A stretch of DNA of 64,000 bases from Microthyrium microscopicum (Eukaryota; Ascomycota; Dothideomycetes; Microthyriales; Microthyriaceae). Below are positions 55,222 to 64,000 of the stretch, piece after piece. Below the pieces are notes generated by a model. The model worked only from the letters and a program-made list of their open reading frames with translations, did no database searches and had not been told where the DNA came from. Within the stretch, counting starts at the first letter, position 1; each line of letters starts with the position of its first letter. The stretch lies in the NCBI GenBank assembly GCA_010405405.1, contig MU004242.1, forward strand, positions 915,769 to 979,768, written 5' to 3'. The position numbers and the translations under genes were made by a program.

Positions 55222-56862
55222 ATGGTCATCGACTCCTCAGTTGTCTTAGAGATTGAAGCAAAGAACGCTACTTCCAGCGCGACTAGGCACCAGGATCCTC
55301 TTCCGCGTCTAGAGCTCAACCGTAAACACCGTCTTACCAAGGACCTCACGCAAAAATGGAAGATATCACCGAGACAAAATCGGACACCCTTCTTCTTCCA
55401 TGTATCTAATGAGACCGGCCAACAATGCCCCGCGAATTCAATTGACCAAGGGTTCCAATTTCAGCGGCTACCGATCGAAATACAGTTTGAAGTCTTCAAA
55501 ATGTGCGACCAGCCAACTCTCTTTCAGCTGATGAGAACGTGCTCTTCGATAAGACCGGAAGCTTCAAGATTGTTCTGGTCGAATAAAGACGTTTGGTACG
55601 AATGCTCCTTCCTGTGGCTTGAGTACGAAGGGGCAAAGACTGGTCCTGCGCTGCACTGCCCTGACTTCGCAAAAAATGTTCAGGTAAGCTTAACATTCAT
55701 GTCTTCGCAATATTGGCCCGGCCGGCATTGAATTTAGAATGGTGTTTACTGCCAGCGCGCTAAGGTTTCTCTTGTCAATTCAATATGAACGGAAGAATCA
55801 GAGCTGACGAGTGAACAGCAGGTTGAGATCAAAGTTGATGGGAAGACACACCCATGTCCCGGGCTTTTTGAGCAGGATGACTCGCCAATACACGAAGATG
55901 ATGACGATATTCTTTGCTTTCACCGACGACTGCTAGCTACTACAGAACAAATACGCTTTTTCTGGAGCTCATTCAAACGCGTCTTTCCTTCATGTCGAAG
56001 GGTGATTTTTGACCAGCGAAGTCAAGCTTGCTGTTTGGATAGCTACATTGAGGTCATATCCGAACGACCGCCTACCATTGATTGCCTAGTGTCTACTTGG
56101 CCTTGTAGGGTTTCAGCAAGTAACCGCCGGCGTGCTAAGAAAGTGCTTTGGACCTTCAAGCCATGCGACCCCACATGGTATGCACTTTCAGGCTCATGGG
56201 AAAACAATCTTGTGGTGATGCCGCCAAAATTGTTCCGTGGTATAATGGGAAACTTTCAACACCAGTTATACTTGGATGATAGAATATGGAATGAGCGAGC
56301 TGCTCTTCGAATGCTTCGCTTGAGACGACATGAATGGTTCTACCACAGAGAACGCGGGCCGCAACTTGAGACATCCGAGAAATGGGGAATCGAGTGTCCC
56401 AACCCAGACTGCGACTTGTTTTTCGAATGCATTGGGCAATGGACCCAGCATGCTTGTGAGACAAGCCATGACCTTGACTATTCTCAAAAACCCTTGCGGT
56501 ATCTCGATATTTCAGGGTTTCCCGGCGATTGGGAAGCCACACTACGATTAATTTCGGAAGACCTTTTAAAGGTCGAAGTGCTCATCAGGCGCCAGGACAT
56601 CAAGAATTACTTGCTACATTTGGGACATGCAGCCAACGAGGCTATTACCTTCCAGGCTATGCAGCAACAGTTTGACACTGACCCAATATATGCGCACGAG
56701 ACATCGGCAAGAACGTCTCTGCTTGCGCAAGATTGGGCAAGCTCGTGGCTAAAGAGCCCAGAGGAAGTTATAGAGAAGCATTCTGATTGGCTCGACAAGG
56801 ACTTCCTACATTCCATCTCAGAGCGTTGGTCGAGACTGGTTTCGCCTGAGAAAGGAGTATAG
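55222..56862 (+). CDS. F-box-like protein, 500 aa
   Basis: Exons 55222-55683 and 55822-56862 give about 500 aa; the acceptor is a CAGCAG, so one residue may vary. The F-box-like segment is FQFQRLPIEIQFEVFKMCDQ (residues about 76-95), followed by a LMRTCSSIRPEASRLFW helix typical of the short fungal F-box group that reads 'prior-to-retained helices'. Downstream are acidic HEDDDDILCF and many Trp/Arg-rich helices; one CPNPDCDLFFEC patch resembles a lone zinc hook. The start is the ATG reading MVIDSSVV; codons before it lack an ATG. Function beyond a likely adaptor role is unknown. Confidence 0.78.
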
Positions 56863-57846
56863 AATGAATACAATAAGGAGAAAGCTGGCCGCTGGGGCTA
56901 AGTTAGGTCTGTCATTGTAATGCCATAAACATCAATGAGTTCAAACGAGGGTCGTTGTTGTCCAGCTCCATTACCTGAGTCTCTTTTCCATCTTTTTGAT
57001 GGCTTTATAGATTATGAACTGTGGTGCAAGATAGATCTTATAGCATTATCTAAACTGTATCTAATTATTCTCTCTCAATGATTGGCTCTCGAAGAATGAC
57101 ATCGAAACTTGTGAAGCCAGTGATACTACTGGTAGATTTCGTGGGATCCCGTTTCTCCATTCAACTGTATGCGTGGTGCTGATTTTTTCAATATGCGACT
57201 GTCGATCCGTTGACCTGGAGGTACTAAACTATCATCTTTGCCCACTTTGACACTGTTAGTGGCCAGTTAGTGATGTTGATCCTGACTGTATATCACGAGC
57301 ACGGCTCGTATGTTCCCAGAATATCTACCCGCTTGATTCTAATAGCTTTTGAAGCGGCTTCTAAGCCTTGCTATAACCGCATCTCCCGTTGGCAATCCTG
57401 GCATTCCATCCGGGTTCAAGGCACCCTTGTTGTTTGACGATCTGTGTTGCTTTCTGTATAGTTGCACTTCATTGGACGATCGGATCTATTAACAGAGCTG
57501 ACAGCGCTTCTACTTCATACCCGGCTTCCACCCTGGCCTTTCATGGTAGTATCCTAGTCTCTCTTTTAAAATAGATTATGCGTCCCGGTACACTCGATTC
57601 GGCTGGCTGGAAATAAAGGACTTGATTTTTGTGTATAGCCATGACTCTGGAAAACTGAACTGTTGTTTGACTCTGATATAAAGTCTGAGTAACACTATCA
57701 CATTCTCAAATTTTCTCATCAGCTCATCAACAACCGACAGCTCGAAAAACAATAGGCATCCGCCGCAAATTATTCAAATTTACACCTTTTAATTCCTCAT
57801 CAGCAAAACAAGTCTTGTCCTAAACATTCGAAATCCTCAAAACAAC
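56863..57846. other. AT-rich intergenic region
   Basis: No gene seen. Contains the TATA box and A/C-rich leader of the small secreted gene at the right end. Confidence 0.55.
57677..57682 (+). promoter_or_regulatory. TATA box of the 63-aa secreted peptide gene
   Basis: TATAAA lies 165 bp before the ATG at 57847. A long leader rich in A and C separates them. Confidence 0.4.
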
Positions 57847-58038
57847 ATGTACTTCTCATCCATCCTTCTCGTTGTCACCGCAATTCTCACCTACGTTCCA
57901 TCCATTGCCGGAGCTCCGCTCGCTGCCCCAGAACCCATTTCATCTCAGATCGAAGCTCGCGAGCCGAAGATCATCGGCTCGCCATGTTTTGGCTCTTCAG
58001 CAACAGGATGTTCATTGAGAGGCGGACCCAAAGCATAA
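57847..58038 (+). CDS. Small secreted peptide, 63 aa
   Basis: This is a single short exon. The first 22 residues (MYFSSILLVVTAILTYVPSI) form a clear signal peptide, then APLAAPEPISSQIEAREPKI leads to a short mature segment with two cysteines spaced CFGSSATGC, and the protein ends RGGPKA. ATG context (AACAACATG) and the TATA-plus-leader promoter support a real gene. The two cysteines could form one loop. Small size and secretion fit an effector or signal peptide; no family recognised. Confidence 0.6.
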   Translation: MYFSSILLVVTAILTYVPSIAGAPLAAPEPISSQIEAREPKIIGSPCFGSSATGCSLRGGPKA

Positions 58039-58689
58039 GAGCGAGATCGACTACCGTTACTACCATACAACACTCGATCTCTTGGCGTGGTAGGACGTGA
58101 CCTGGAGCTTTGCCACTGCCATAAAATTATTGTAGTAGGGAAGCAAATTGAAAAACCCAAGATCTCAAAATTACGATAAAAAGTCATAAAGGATCTTTGA
58201 CTGATGTTTTGATGATTAAGATTTTTCCAAGGTGGCGCTACTTTATCGCGACATGCTATGAAGATCTAGTTTCCTGACCGTGTAGCGAAATACTTACCTA
58301 CTTCGGGTAATGAAAATCAAGTTGATCTTCAGAAACCGACGAAGCACTCAGTAATAGGAAATGTATAACATTGCTTACAAAGTCACTTTTGCACTTCAGT
58401 GAAGTTCCAATGACATGATCGAGTCTACCTGCTGCTCTTCGACAATCTAGCATACAAGAGTATCCTGGATCATAGCAGTAAAATCACCATGACCAAGACG
58501 GGAAGATTACGCTGTCTATACTGAAACGCTGGAGCTAGAGCAGACGAACTTGTGGCCAATATCTTTGGGGGCATCCATGCCATAAATTTGAGTTTGAACT
58601 TGAAAGAACAGGTACTAAAACAGAAAGGTTTAAACTAAACGAGTGTGTGTGTGACCAGAAACAACTGTTACCTTGAAACATCAACTAAC
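58039..58689. other. Convergent intergenic spacer
   Basis: Between the 3' ends of the 63-aa (+) and 196-aa (-) secreted genes. AT-rich, nothing else seen. Confidence 0.55.
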
Positions 58690-59401
58690 CTAGCAGTTGT
58701 CTTTTCGCACTACCACATTCCAATTGTCTGCATTGAAAGCTTGACCACCAGTGTTTCCGTTGGGGTTGATACAGTGGTCTACAATACGCTGAGCGCCCTC
58801 AGCAATGGCGTCCCAACCATTGACGGCAAATGCCTCGGTATGCTACGTCCTCTGGCTCAGTGTTTTCCTTTTTGCAATTTGCAGATTCATTGGGAAACTT
58901 ACATCATTGCACCACCAGATCGCAGAATCGTATGAACAGCTCACCCGGCCACAGTTCCCAGGTCCTGGCCCGTTTTGCGGATGGTCGGCTGCAGGAAGAC
59001 TGCGCAAATGGTTGATTCCATCCCTGATTACTCCAGTGTTGGCGTAATCCCAGCCGTGTCCTGGGTTGCAGTTCACGTTCCATTCTGCCCTTGCAACCAG
59101 ACGTGAGGGAATAGAACGCTTAACGCTATCTTTCCAGCTTGGGTTCAACTTAACAAGCTGAGCGGTCACATTTTGGACTGTGCCATGAAAACTCGCTGCT
59201 TTTCCATCTTGGGTCGCCGGAAGAGACCATTTGATCTCCTCGACTCCATATCCTGGAATCGGAGCTCCAGCATTTCGGGTTGTTAGAGCCGCTGCCTATG
59301 AAAGCATACATGAGTTTGAGTTGACATCTTGATGAATAAGTAAATACCTGTACACAAGCAATGAACGACAATAGCGCTGTGGCGTGGGTGATTACAACCA
59401 T
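58690..59401 (-). CDS. Secreted cysteine-containing protein, 196 aa
   Basis: Exons 59401-59348, 59295-58903 and 58833-58690 give 196 aa. The first exon encodes the signal peptide (MVVITHATALLSFIACVQ). The mature part has an early KWSLPATQDGKA segment and then a conserved-looking core: NCNPGHGWDYANTGVI, PGPGNCGRVSCSYDSAIWWC and, after the last intron, GGQAFNADNWNVVVRKDNC. Six cysteines in the mature protein allow three disulfides. Proteins with this PGPGxCGRVSCS...SAIWWCND core recur in many fungi as small secreted proteins, but no activity is attached to them as far as I know. The last acceptor is CCGAG rather than CAG, which is uncommon; without it the frame does not reach the conserved C-terminus. 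A TATAAAAG (minus strand) lies 112 bp upstream. Confidence 0.82.
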
Positions 59402-60399
59402 TGTAATAGAAAGACTGTTTTTGTGAGTTTATGTACTAAGATATTGAAAGTCTGAACTTGTCGGGGCAATTGTTCTGTGATTTCTCTCTTCCTTCGAAGA
59501 GGCTCCCATGCCTTTTATATCCACTCCAGCATAGAGAATAGGAGTATCCTAACGAAAACGGTCGTATTTCCAGAACAGTTGGTTGTACCGCGAGAATGTT
59601 CGTGGCAGTGCCAAAACTTGGCAACAAGATATCGTGAAATTCTAAATTGTGCAATGTACAATCTGTTATGTGGTGATACTGCTGTTAAATTTGTAGTAAT
59701 ACAATTGTTCAGCCTTGGCACGGTTTGTTCATCAAAAACTATTTTATATCAGGACATACACGCTCCGGACAAGTAAGCACTAGAATATGCGTGGTAATAT
59801 CCTGCATGACCTGAGCACACAGATCAATATACACTCTTGAGCGCATAGGTCTCACAATTATCGCCTTCGGCTTTGACAAGAACATGTTGCTCTATATCTG
59901 CCTTGCTTACCTACCTACCTAGCACAGAGGAAGTCACGGCACTATGCACAACATGCTAGACAATTCTACTCGAGGGTAGTACAATTACGGTACAGCCCAG
60001 CTGCCGCTCTTGTATGTCGTTGTAAAACCCGATGGCCAGTTTGTGTATAGTCCCAATTCAAAGAAATTGTTTTAACAGCGGTAGGTACATAGTACGTAAA
60101 TTGTTCTATACGTTAAAGACATTCCAGACTTTTGAACAGGTAGTTGATTCTGAATGTCCGGCACTATATCCCATCCTGGTATCCTGGTATAGATCTTACC
60201 AGCATTAGGCCTATATCCCTTGCAATGTAAATGACAACAGGCTCCCGTGCCCCTTTCTTATCAGTACCCCTGAATGAAGGATTCATCCATCCTTTATTTA
60301 AGAACCTGCTTTCCTGCTCTTTTAGCCTCTTCCCAATACCTCATCAGCATTCATCCCAAAAAGAAATTCCATTTCATAAGCGCTAGAAGCAAAAAGAAA
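59402..60399. other. AT-rich intergenic region
   Basis: No gene seen. Carries the promoter of the 196-aa secreted gene, short CTAC-type repeats near 59915 and the 3' flank of the 5S gene. Confidence 0.5.
59512..59519 (-). promoter_or_regulatory. TATA box of the 196-aa secreted protein gene
   Basis: TATAAAAG on the minus strand, 112 bp before the ATG at 59401. Confidence 0.5.
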
Positions 60400-60400
60400 A
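60391..60400 (-). terminator. Pol III terminator of the 5S gene
   Basis: TTTTCTTTTT directly at the 3' end of the 5S transcript. Confidence 0.75.
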
Positions 60401-60518
60401 CGTACAGCAGTAGGGATTCTCACGTGGTCACCCACCGCAATACTAATCTACCGGTTCGAAGCTTAAATAGGGCGGAGCGGACGGGACGCCTTGTATTCTT
60501 CGACCTATGGCCGTACGT
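60400..60518 (-). rRNA. 5S ribosomal RNA
   Basis: The minus strand reads ACGTACGGCCATAGGTCG at its start and GCTGTACGT at its end, which pair as helix I. The helix II arms GGTCGAAG and CTTCGAACC are also complementary. The loop GTCCCGTCCGCTC and the internal control sequence GGTGGGTGACCACGTGAGAA are the standard fungal 5S sequences. Length is 119 nt, as expected. It differs from the Neurospora type at many helix positions, but the pairings hold, which suggests a working gene. A T-rich run (TTTTCTTTTT, 60400-60391) follows directly and serves as the RNA polymerase III terminator. Single dispersed 5S copies are normal for Pezizomycotina. Confidence 0.92.
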
Positions 60519-61464
60519 GAAGGACAATTGTAAGTCGGAAGTACATATACCAGTTAGCAATACCAATGCAGGATGACAATCTGCCATTCTGAAAGATAGT
60601 ATATGTCTCGCTCGTCTTATGTTATGTGCAGCAGCTGTAAAATTCCCTTTCAAATACATTGAACGATTGGGTCTTACTTGCTATAAGTGCTACTTTGTCT
60701 ACAATCATGCTATGTTTATTATATCCGCCCAGGTACTACCTAACGTGTATTTGTTAATGCATTGGTAACATCCCATTTTGCTCAGGAATTGTTGCATGCA
60801 GGTACTGTCATGAAAAAGAGAGATAGACTTAAACTATAATCTTGGTTATAATTTGTTAACTAATGCTACCTAGGTAGATTTTTAAACTAAGAGCCACTTT
60901 AGACCTCTTGATTATGCCCAGAAGATCGTGCACATATAAAGATAGGCAGAAGTACGGAAATGCCTGCCAGTAGTTCATAATAAACCGATCATCTGCTTCC
61001 TATACTAAGATATATTAGCTTATACCGACAAACGGAGCCATCATGAACTTATGGTCCTATGAGATCCTGTAACACATTATGTACGATCAAATCAAAGGTT
61101 AGTTAACAGGAGGTCAGATAAATGAATGGCTGAGAACATGCTTGCCTACCATCTACCTCAATCTAGGTGTCTCCTGCGACACTTTTCCATTGAAGATATC
61201 AAAATATCATGAAAATACATAGTTGTAATTCACGCAATGAACATATGTCTACATATAACCAGAATATGGGGTTGTCAACATCATGCGACTAGTTTAATTC
61301 ACAACTAGAAAGAAAGCAAGTATAAAAACGAATGTTCTCTCCTGATATGCGGTTTTCATTTCCACCATCTTCTTCCTTCCACATCTGTTCCGACAAGTAA
61401 TTTACAATACTACACTCTCCATACCGCCTCTAAGACCCTTAGAACACACAGACAAGCTCTAGAT
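60519..61464. other. AT-rich intergenic region
   Basis: No gene seen. TATAAAAA at 61321-61328 may drive the acidic gene downstream; the intervening leader is CT-rich. Confidence 0.5.
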
Positions 61465-61779
61465 ATGGCGGACTACGACGACGATTACGAGCATGACGGT
61501 GGCTACGACTATGGTGATGATGATAACAATTATGACGGCGATAACAACGAGGGCAGCTATCAGGACGAAGAATACGACTATCAGGGCGAGGAGGACGACT
61601 ATCAAGAGGAAGAACACGACGAGGGAGAAGGAAGCAACGAGGAGGAAGAGAACAACGAGGAGTATAACAACAACGAGGAAGAAGAGAACAACGAGGAAGA
61701 AGAGAATAACGAAGACGAAGAGAACGAGGAGGAAGGAGACGGAGGAGGGCATTGGGATCTTTACTCAAGACAAAGGTGA
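61465..61779 (+). CDS. Acidic low-complexity protein (Glu/Asp/Asn/Tyr-rich)
   Basis: This is an ORF of 104 aa starting MADYDDDYEHDGG, made almost only of Asp, Glu, Asn, Gly and Tyr, with repeats such as NNEEEENNEEEENN. A TATA-like element and CT-rich leader precede it. Near the end lies a GGTGAG donor (around 61776), and an acceptor (AACCAG, about 61820) would add a short hydrophobic/basic C-terminus; the short form may equally be right. It is either a real, disordered, acidic protein or a purine-repeat accident; the promoter and start context favour the former. Confidence 0.4.
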   Translation: MADYDDDYEHDGGYDYGDDDNNYDGDNNEGSYQDEEYDYQGEEDDYQEEEHDEGEGSNEEEENNEEYNNNEEEENNEEEENNEDEENEEEGDGGGHWDLYSRQR

Positions 61780-63368
61780 GAATGAAGCTCATTTTCTTTC
61801 CAAACGACCATCTAACCAGTTATATACAGACCATGAGGATAGTTAGGAACTTAACAAAGTTCCCCTATTCCGCAGCCAGCAGCCAACAAGCACAGCAGTG
61901 TGGCCAAACGGATTGTCTCCCTTTATAGACCAAGATAGGCTTAGATATAATGAACATTGTCACCTAGATCATGCCTGATATATGAGTGAATGCCGTAGTC
62001 ATCAAACAACTTTAATCATAACTACAAGCAAAATTGTGTAAGATTCATCTTGTTCTACGAGATATCAACAACAATTTGATTCAACATCCGTTAGTTCAGG
62101 AAGCCGTAGCTTCATAGAACTGCCAAGGACCATGTTTGACAGATAGGCATGGGGCTCTGAGCTACTGGATCAACTTGGGGGCGCCATTCAAGAGATGTCT
62201 ATCACTCAGGCCGCGTAACTCTATTTACCTTGATGGTATCACTTGCTATCATTGTTTTTAGACTCACCTTCACAGTAAAATAGGCCTTGGTTAAAGGTGC
62301 AGTCTTTAAACACGGGGCTTGAGTCACATCTTCGCCTTGTCAGAAAGTCACTGTATGCCTGATTTGCAGACCATTGGCAGGTATAAATTCCAAGCAATTC
62401 TAGCGCTGGCTTTTTGTTCCTAAAAAACTTTACACACATTGCCATCCGGTCTTTCCAACATCTTCTTCATGCAAACCACGAGTGCGACGCTCCTTGGATA
62501 TCACTTTCAAGCAGCTGAGATGAGTTGCAGACATGGATCTCGTCATTACAAAGATTCATTCCTCCGGTCATCCTCAGCATGATAGGTAGGTAGGTAGGTA
62601 GCATATTATGGCGCAGGAAGTCTTTCGCACTTATTTTATATATAAATGCAAATCTTGACTGACCACTGAGCGACTGGCCAGTTGTCCGAATCTAATTGAC
62701 TAAAAGCATTCAATTGCAATTTGCTCCATACGAAAATACAATTGCCTTCTTTTCGCATTGCATAACTTACACTCTTTTCTAGCACCTAACAGACTATGTA
62801 AATCAAAATTAAATCAGCCCTAACTACCTAGGTACTCAGAGAAGCAGCACTACGGAAGCAGAGAACAACATGCCTACCTAGGTACTGAATCAGACTGCCG
62901 TCTGCAGCATCCATCTGGTTCTATATATTATCAAATTTCAACTCCCCTATATACGAATGGAGCATTCTCAGACGCCTCACAACGAACATGCGAATATCCG
63001 ACCGCATTCCTTAATTTCTTTCGGAGTGTAGGTCACGGTTTGCCATGCTCATGTCGACATTTCCCACCAAAGACAAGAGCATGTAAGTTCACCTCATAAC
63101 TCAGCAACAATATCACCTAAAAAGATTCGGAGTTGCTTCGGCAAATCATCCCGGAATCAATACTCAAGTGACCTTACTAACAGGTACAATGGTCTTTGAG
63201 CGGCGACAGCTGTGTTATGACTAGCGCCTTACCTTCATAATTTTCTTTTCTCAACCACCGTGAGACCTACATCACTCCAAACACCAACACGTCCTTCGAT
63301 TCAAATTTCAAGACCGCAAAAAAAGCTCTGGTGCGGGCCACCATTTCCATCAAATTTCACAAGACAGC
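61780..63368. other. AT-rich gene-poor region with TAGG microsatellite
   Basis: No gene seen over 1.6 kb. A (TAGG)4 run at 62583-62600, and CCTACCTAGGTA-type words at about 62820-62890 and elsewhere in the right 5 kb, are short recurrent motifs. ORF 62239-62445 (-) is unsupported. Confidence 0.5.
62583..62600. repeat. TAGG microsatellite
   Basis: About 4.5 perfect TAGG units. The same word recurs nearby in CCTACCTAGGTA context. Confidence 0.85.
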
Positions 63369-64000
63369 ATGGCCTCCGAAAACTCAGATTTACTCCATAG
63401 CGATGGCGACAACGTCATGCCGAGCGACACGACTCAAAGCGGCGCCGTGATTCAGATCGCTCCAGTCAGCTACCTTCGAAACAAAGTCCCTCCCGAGATA
63501 AGGCTGATGATATTTGAGCATCTCCTGGTCAGCAATCAGCCTCATACCGCAGCCTTTCTTCAACTATTTACCGGTTCCTATATCGCCGCAGTCAATACGA
63601 AGAACGGATTCCTCCGTCACGATCATGCCAAACCGGAACAAAGCGAACAAGCCAGCACTAAGGATCCCATAGACCACTTTCTGCTGTCAGCGGGAGGACC
63701 GCTGTATGGGTACAGCGATGTGCTTGATAATTATGGTGTACATCCGCAAATCTTAGCCACGTGTCGTTTATTCCACGATGAAGGATTGCCCATTCTTTAC
63801 AGCAACGCGACATTCAAAATCGAACAAGTATTTAGGCAAACATTAATGGATGTCGTAGAGAGCGAATGGTTTCCACGTGCGGTCACCTATTCCATGCAGA
63901 AGCCATTGACTCCTAACTTTGAGAGTTTTGTCACCCGTGTCAACATATCAACAATGATGCACATTCCGCCTCATCGGCTTGACCTCCCATCCGAATGGCT
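63369..64000 (+). CDS. F-box-like fungal protein, N-terminal part (cut by right edge)
   Basis: The frame is open from the ATG at 63369 to the end of the window (210 codons and 2 bases). After a Ser/Asp-rich leader comes RNKVPPEIRLMIFEHLLV (about residues 37-54), the helix that opens many fungal F-box-like or BTB-associated proteins. Further on IHPQILATCRLFHDEGLPIL-like sequence (VHPQILATCRLFHDEGLPIL) and YSNATF complete the typical fungal pattern. The C-terminal part lies outside the window. Usually these proteins number in the dozens per genome, with unknown substrates. Confidence 0.85.
   Translation, partial: MASENSDLLHSDGDNVMPSDTTQSGAVIQIAPVSYLRNKVPPEIRLMIFEHLLVSNQPHTAAFLQLFTGSYIAAVNTKNGFLRHDHAKPEQSEQASTKDPIDHFLLSAGGPLYGYSDVLDNYGVHPQILATCRLFHDEGLPILYSNATFKIEQVFRQTLMDVVESEWFPRAVTYSMQKPLTPNFESFVTRVNISTMMHIPPHRLDLPSEW

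Noticed and set aside
60274-60659. ORFs on both strands over the 5S gene
   Set aside because: They are frames through the 5S rRNA sequence and its flanks.
61439-61792. Minus-strand ORF of Val/Leu/Ile-rich composition
   Set aside because: It is the antisense of the acidic purine repeat and would be an all-hydrophobic artefact.
1-64000. Search for transposons, retroelements and a secondary-metabolite cluster
   Set aside because: No reverse transcriptase, integrase, transposase, LTR pair, PKS, NRPS or terpene-synthase motif was seen in any frame; only short palindromes remain unexplained.

Overview
The window is nuclear DNA of a filamentous ascomycete. Almost every gene has short (about 47-138 nt) GT-AG introns with CTAAC/CTGAC-like branch points, genes lie on both strands without operons, and the gene set is fungal: a clock-controlled trehalose synthase/phosphorylase, F-box proteins, an AA9 polysaccharide monooxygenase, a sedolisin, a lone 5S rRNA gene and several small secreted cysteine-rich proteins. 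A plant- or litter-associated member of Pezizomycotina fits, perhaps Leotiomycetes; the class is inference.

Left part (1-28 kb), mostly housekeeping: an unrecognised fragment open at the left edge, RAD54 (-), a SET-domain protein with a signal peptide (+), trehalose synthase/phosphorylase (-), an F-box/Cys-rich protein (-), a small 113-aa protein (-), a 4.5 kb gene-free stretch with a hairpin, an inositol monophosphatase (+), a tail-anchored beta-trefoil-like protein (-), an Old Yellow Enzyme-like oxidoreductase (-), a 637-aa unknown protein (-) and a seven-exon phosphate-type MFS transporter (+).

Middle part (28-43 kb): a membrane-anchored unknown protein (+), then three neighbouring paralogues of a family I do not recognise (two +, one -). 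They share an N-terminal domain, a C-terminal helical block and a phase-0 intron at the same place, but carry different central regions. After them come a free-standing DUF2156 protein (-), possibly a tRNA-dependent sterol or lipid aminoacyltransferase, and a 1341-aa intronless protein (+).

Right part (43.8-59.4 kb) is rich in secreted products: a cytochrome-domain (AA8-like) protein, an eight-cysteine small secreted protein, an AA9 LPMO, a sedolisin protease, a 579-aa Thr/Ser/Cys-rich secreted protein, a 63-aa secreted peptide and a 196-aa secreted protein, with one intracellular F-box-like gene among them. The AA8-like and AA9 proteins could act together as electron donor and LPMO. The last 4.6 kb is AT-rich and gene-poor. 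It holds a 5S rRNA gene (-), a very acidic low-complexity ORF and an F-box-like gene cut by the right edge.

Exon boundaries were worked out by hand from splice signals, frame closure and family similarity. For the multi-exon genes whose exons are listed, the spliced length is a multiple of three, except where noted. No transposase, reverse transcriptase or LTR element was recognised.
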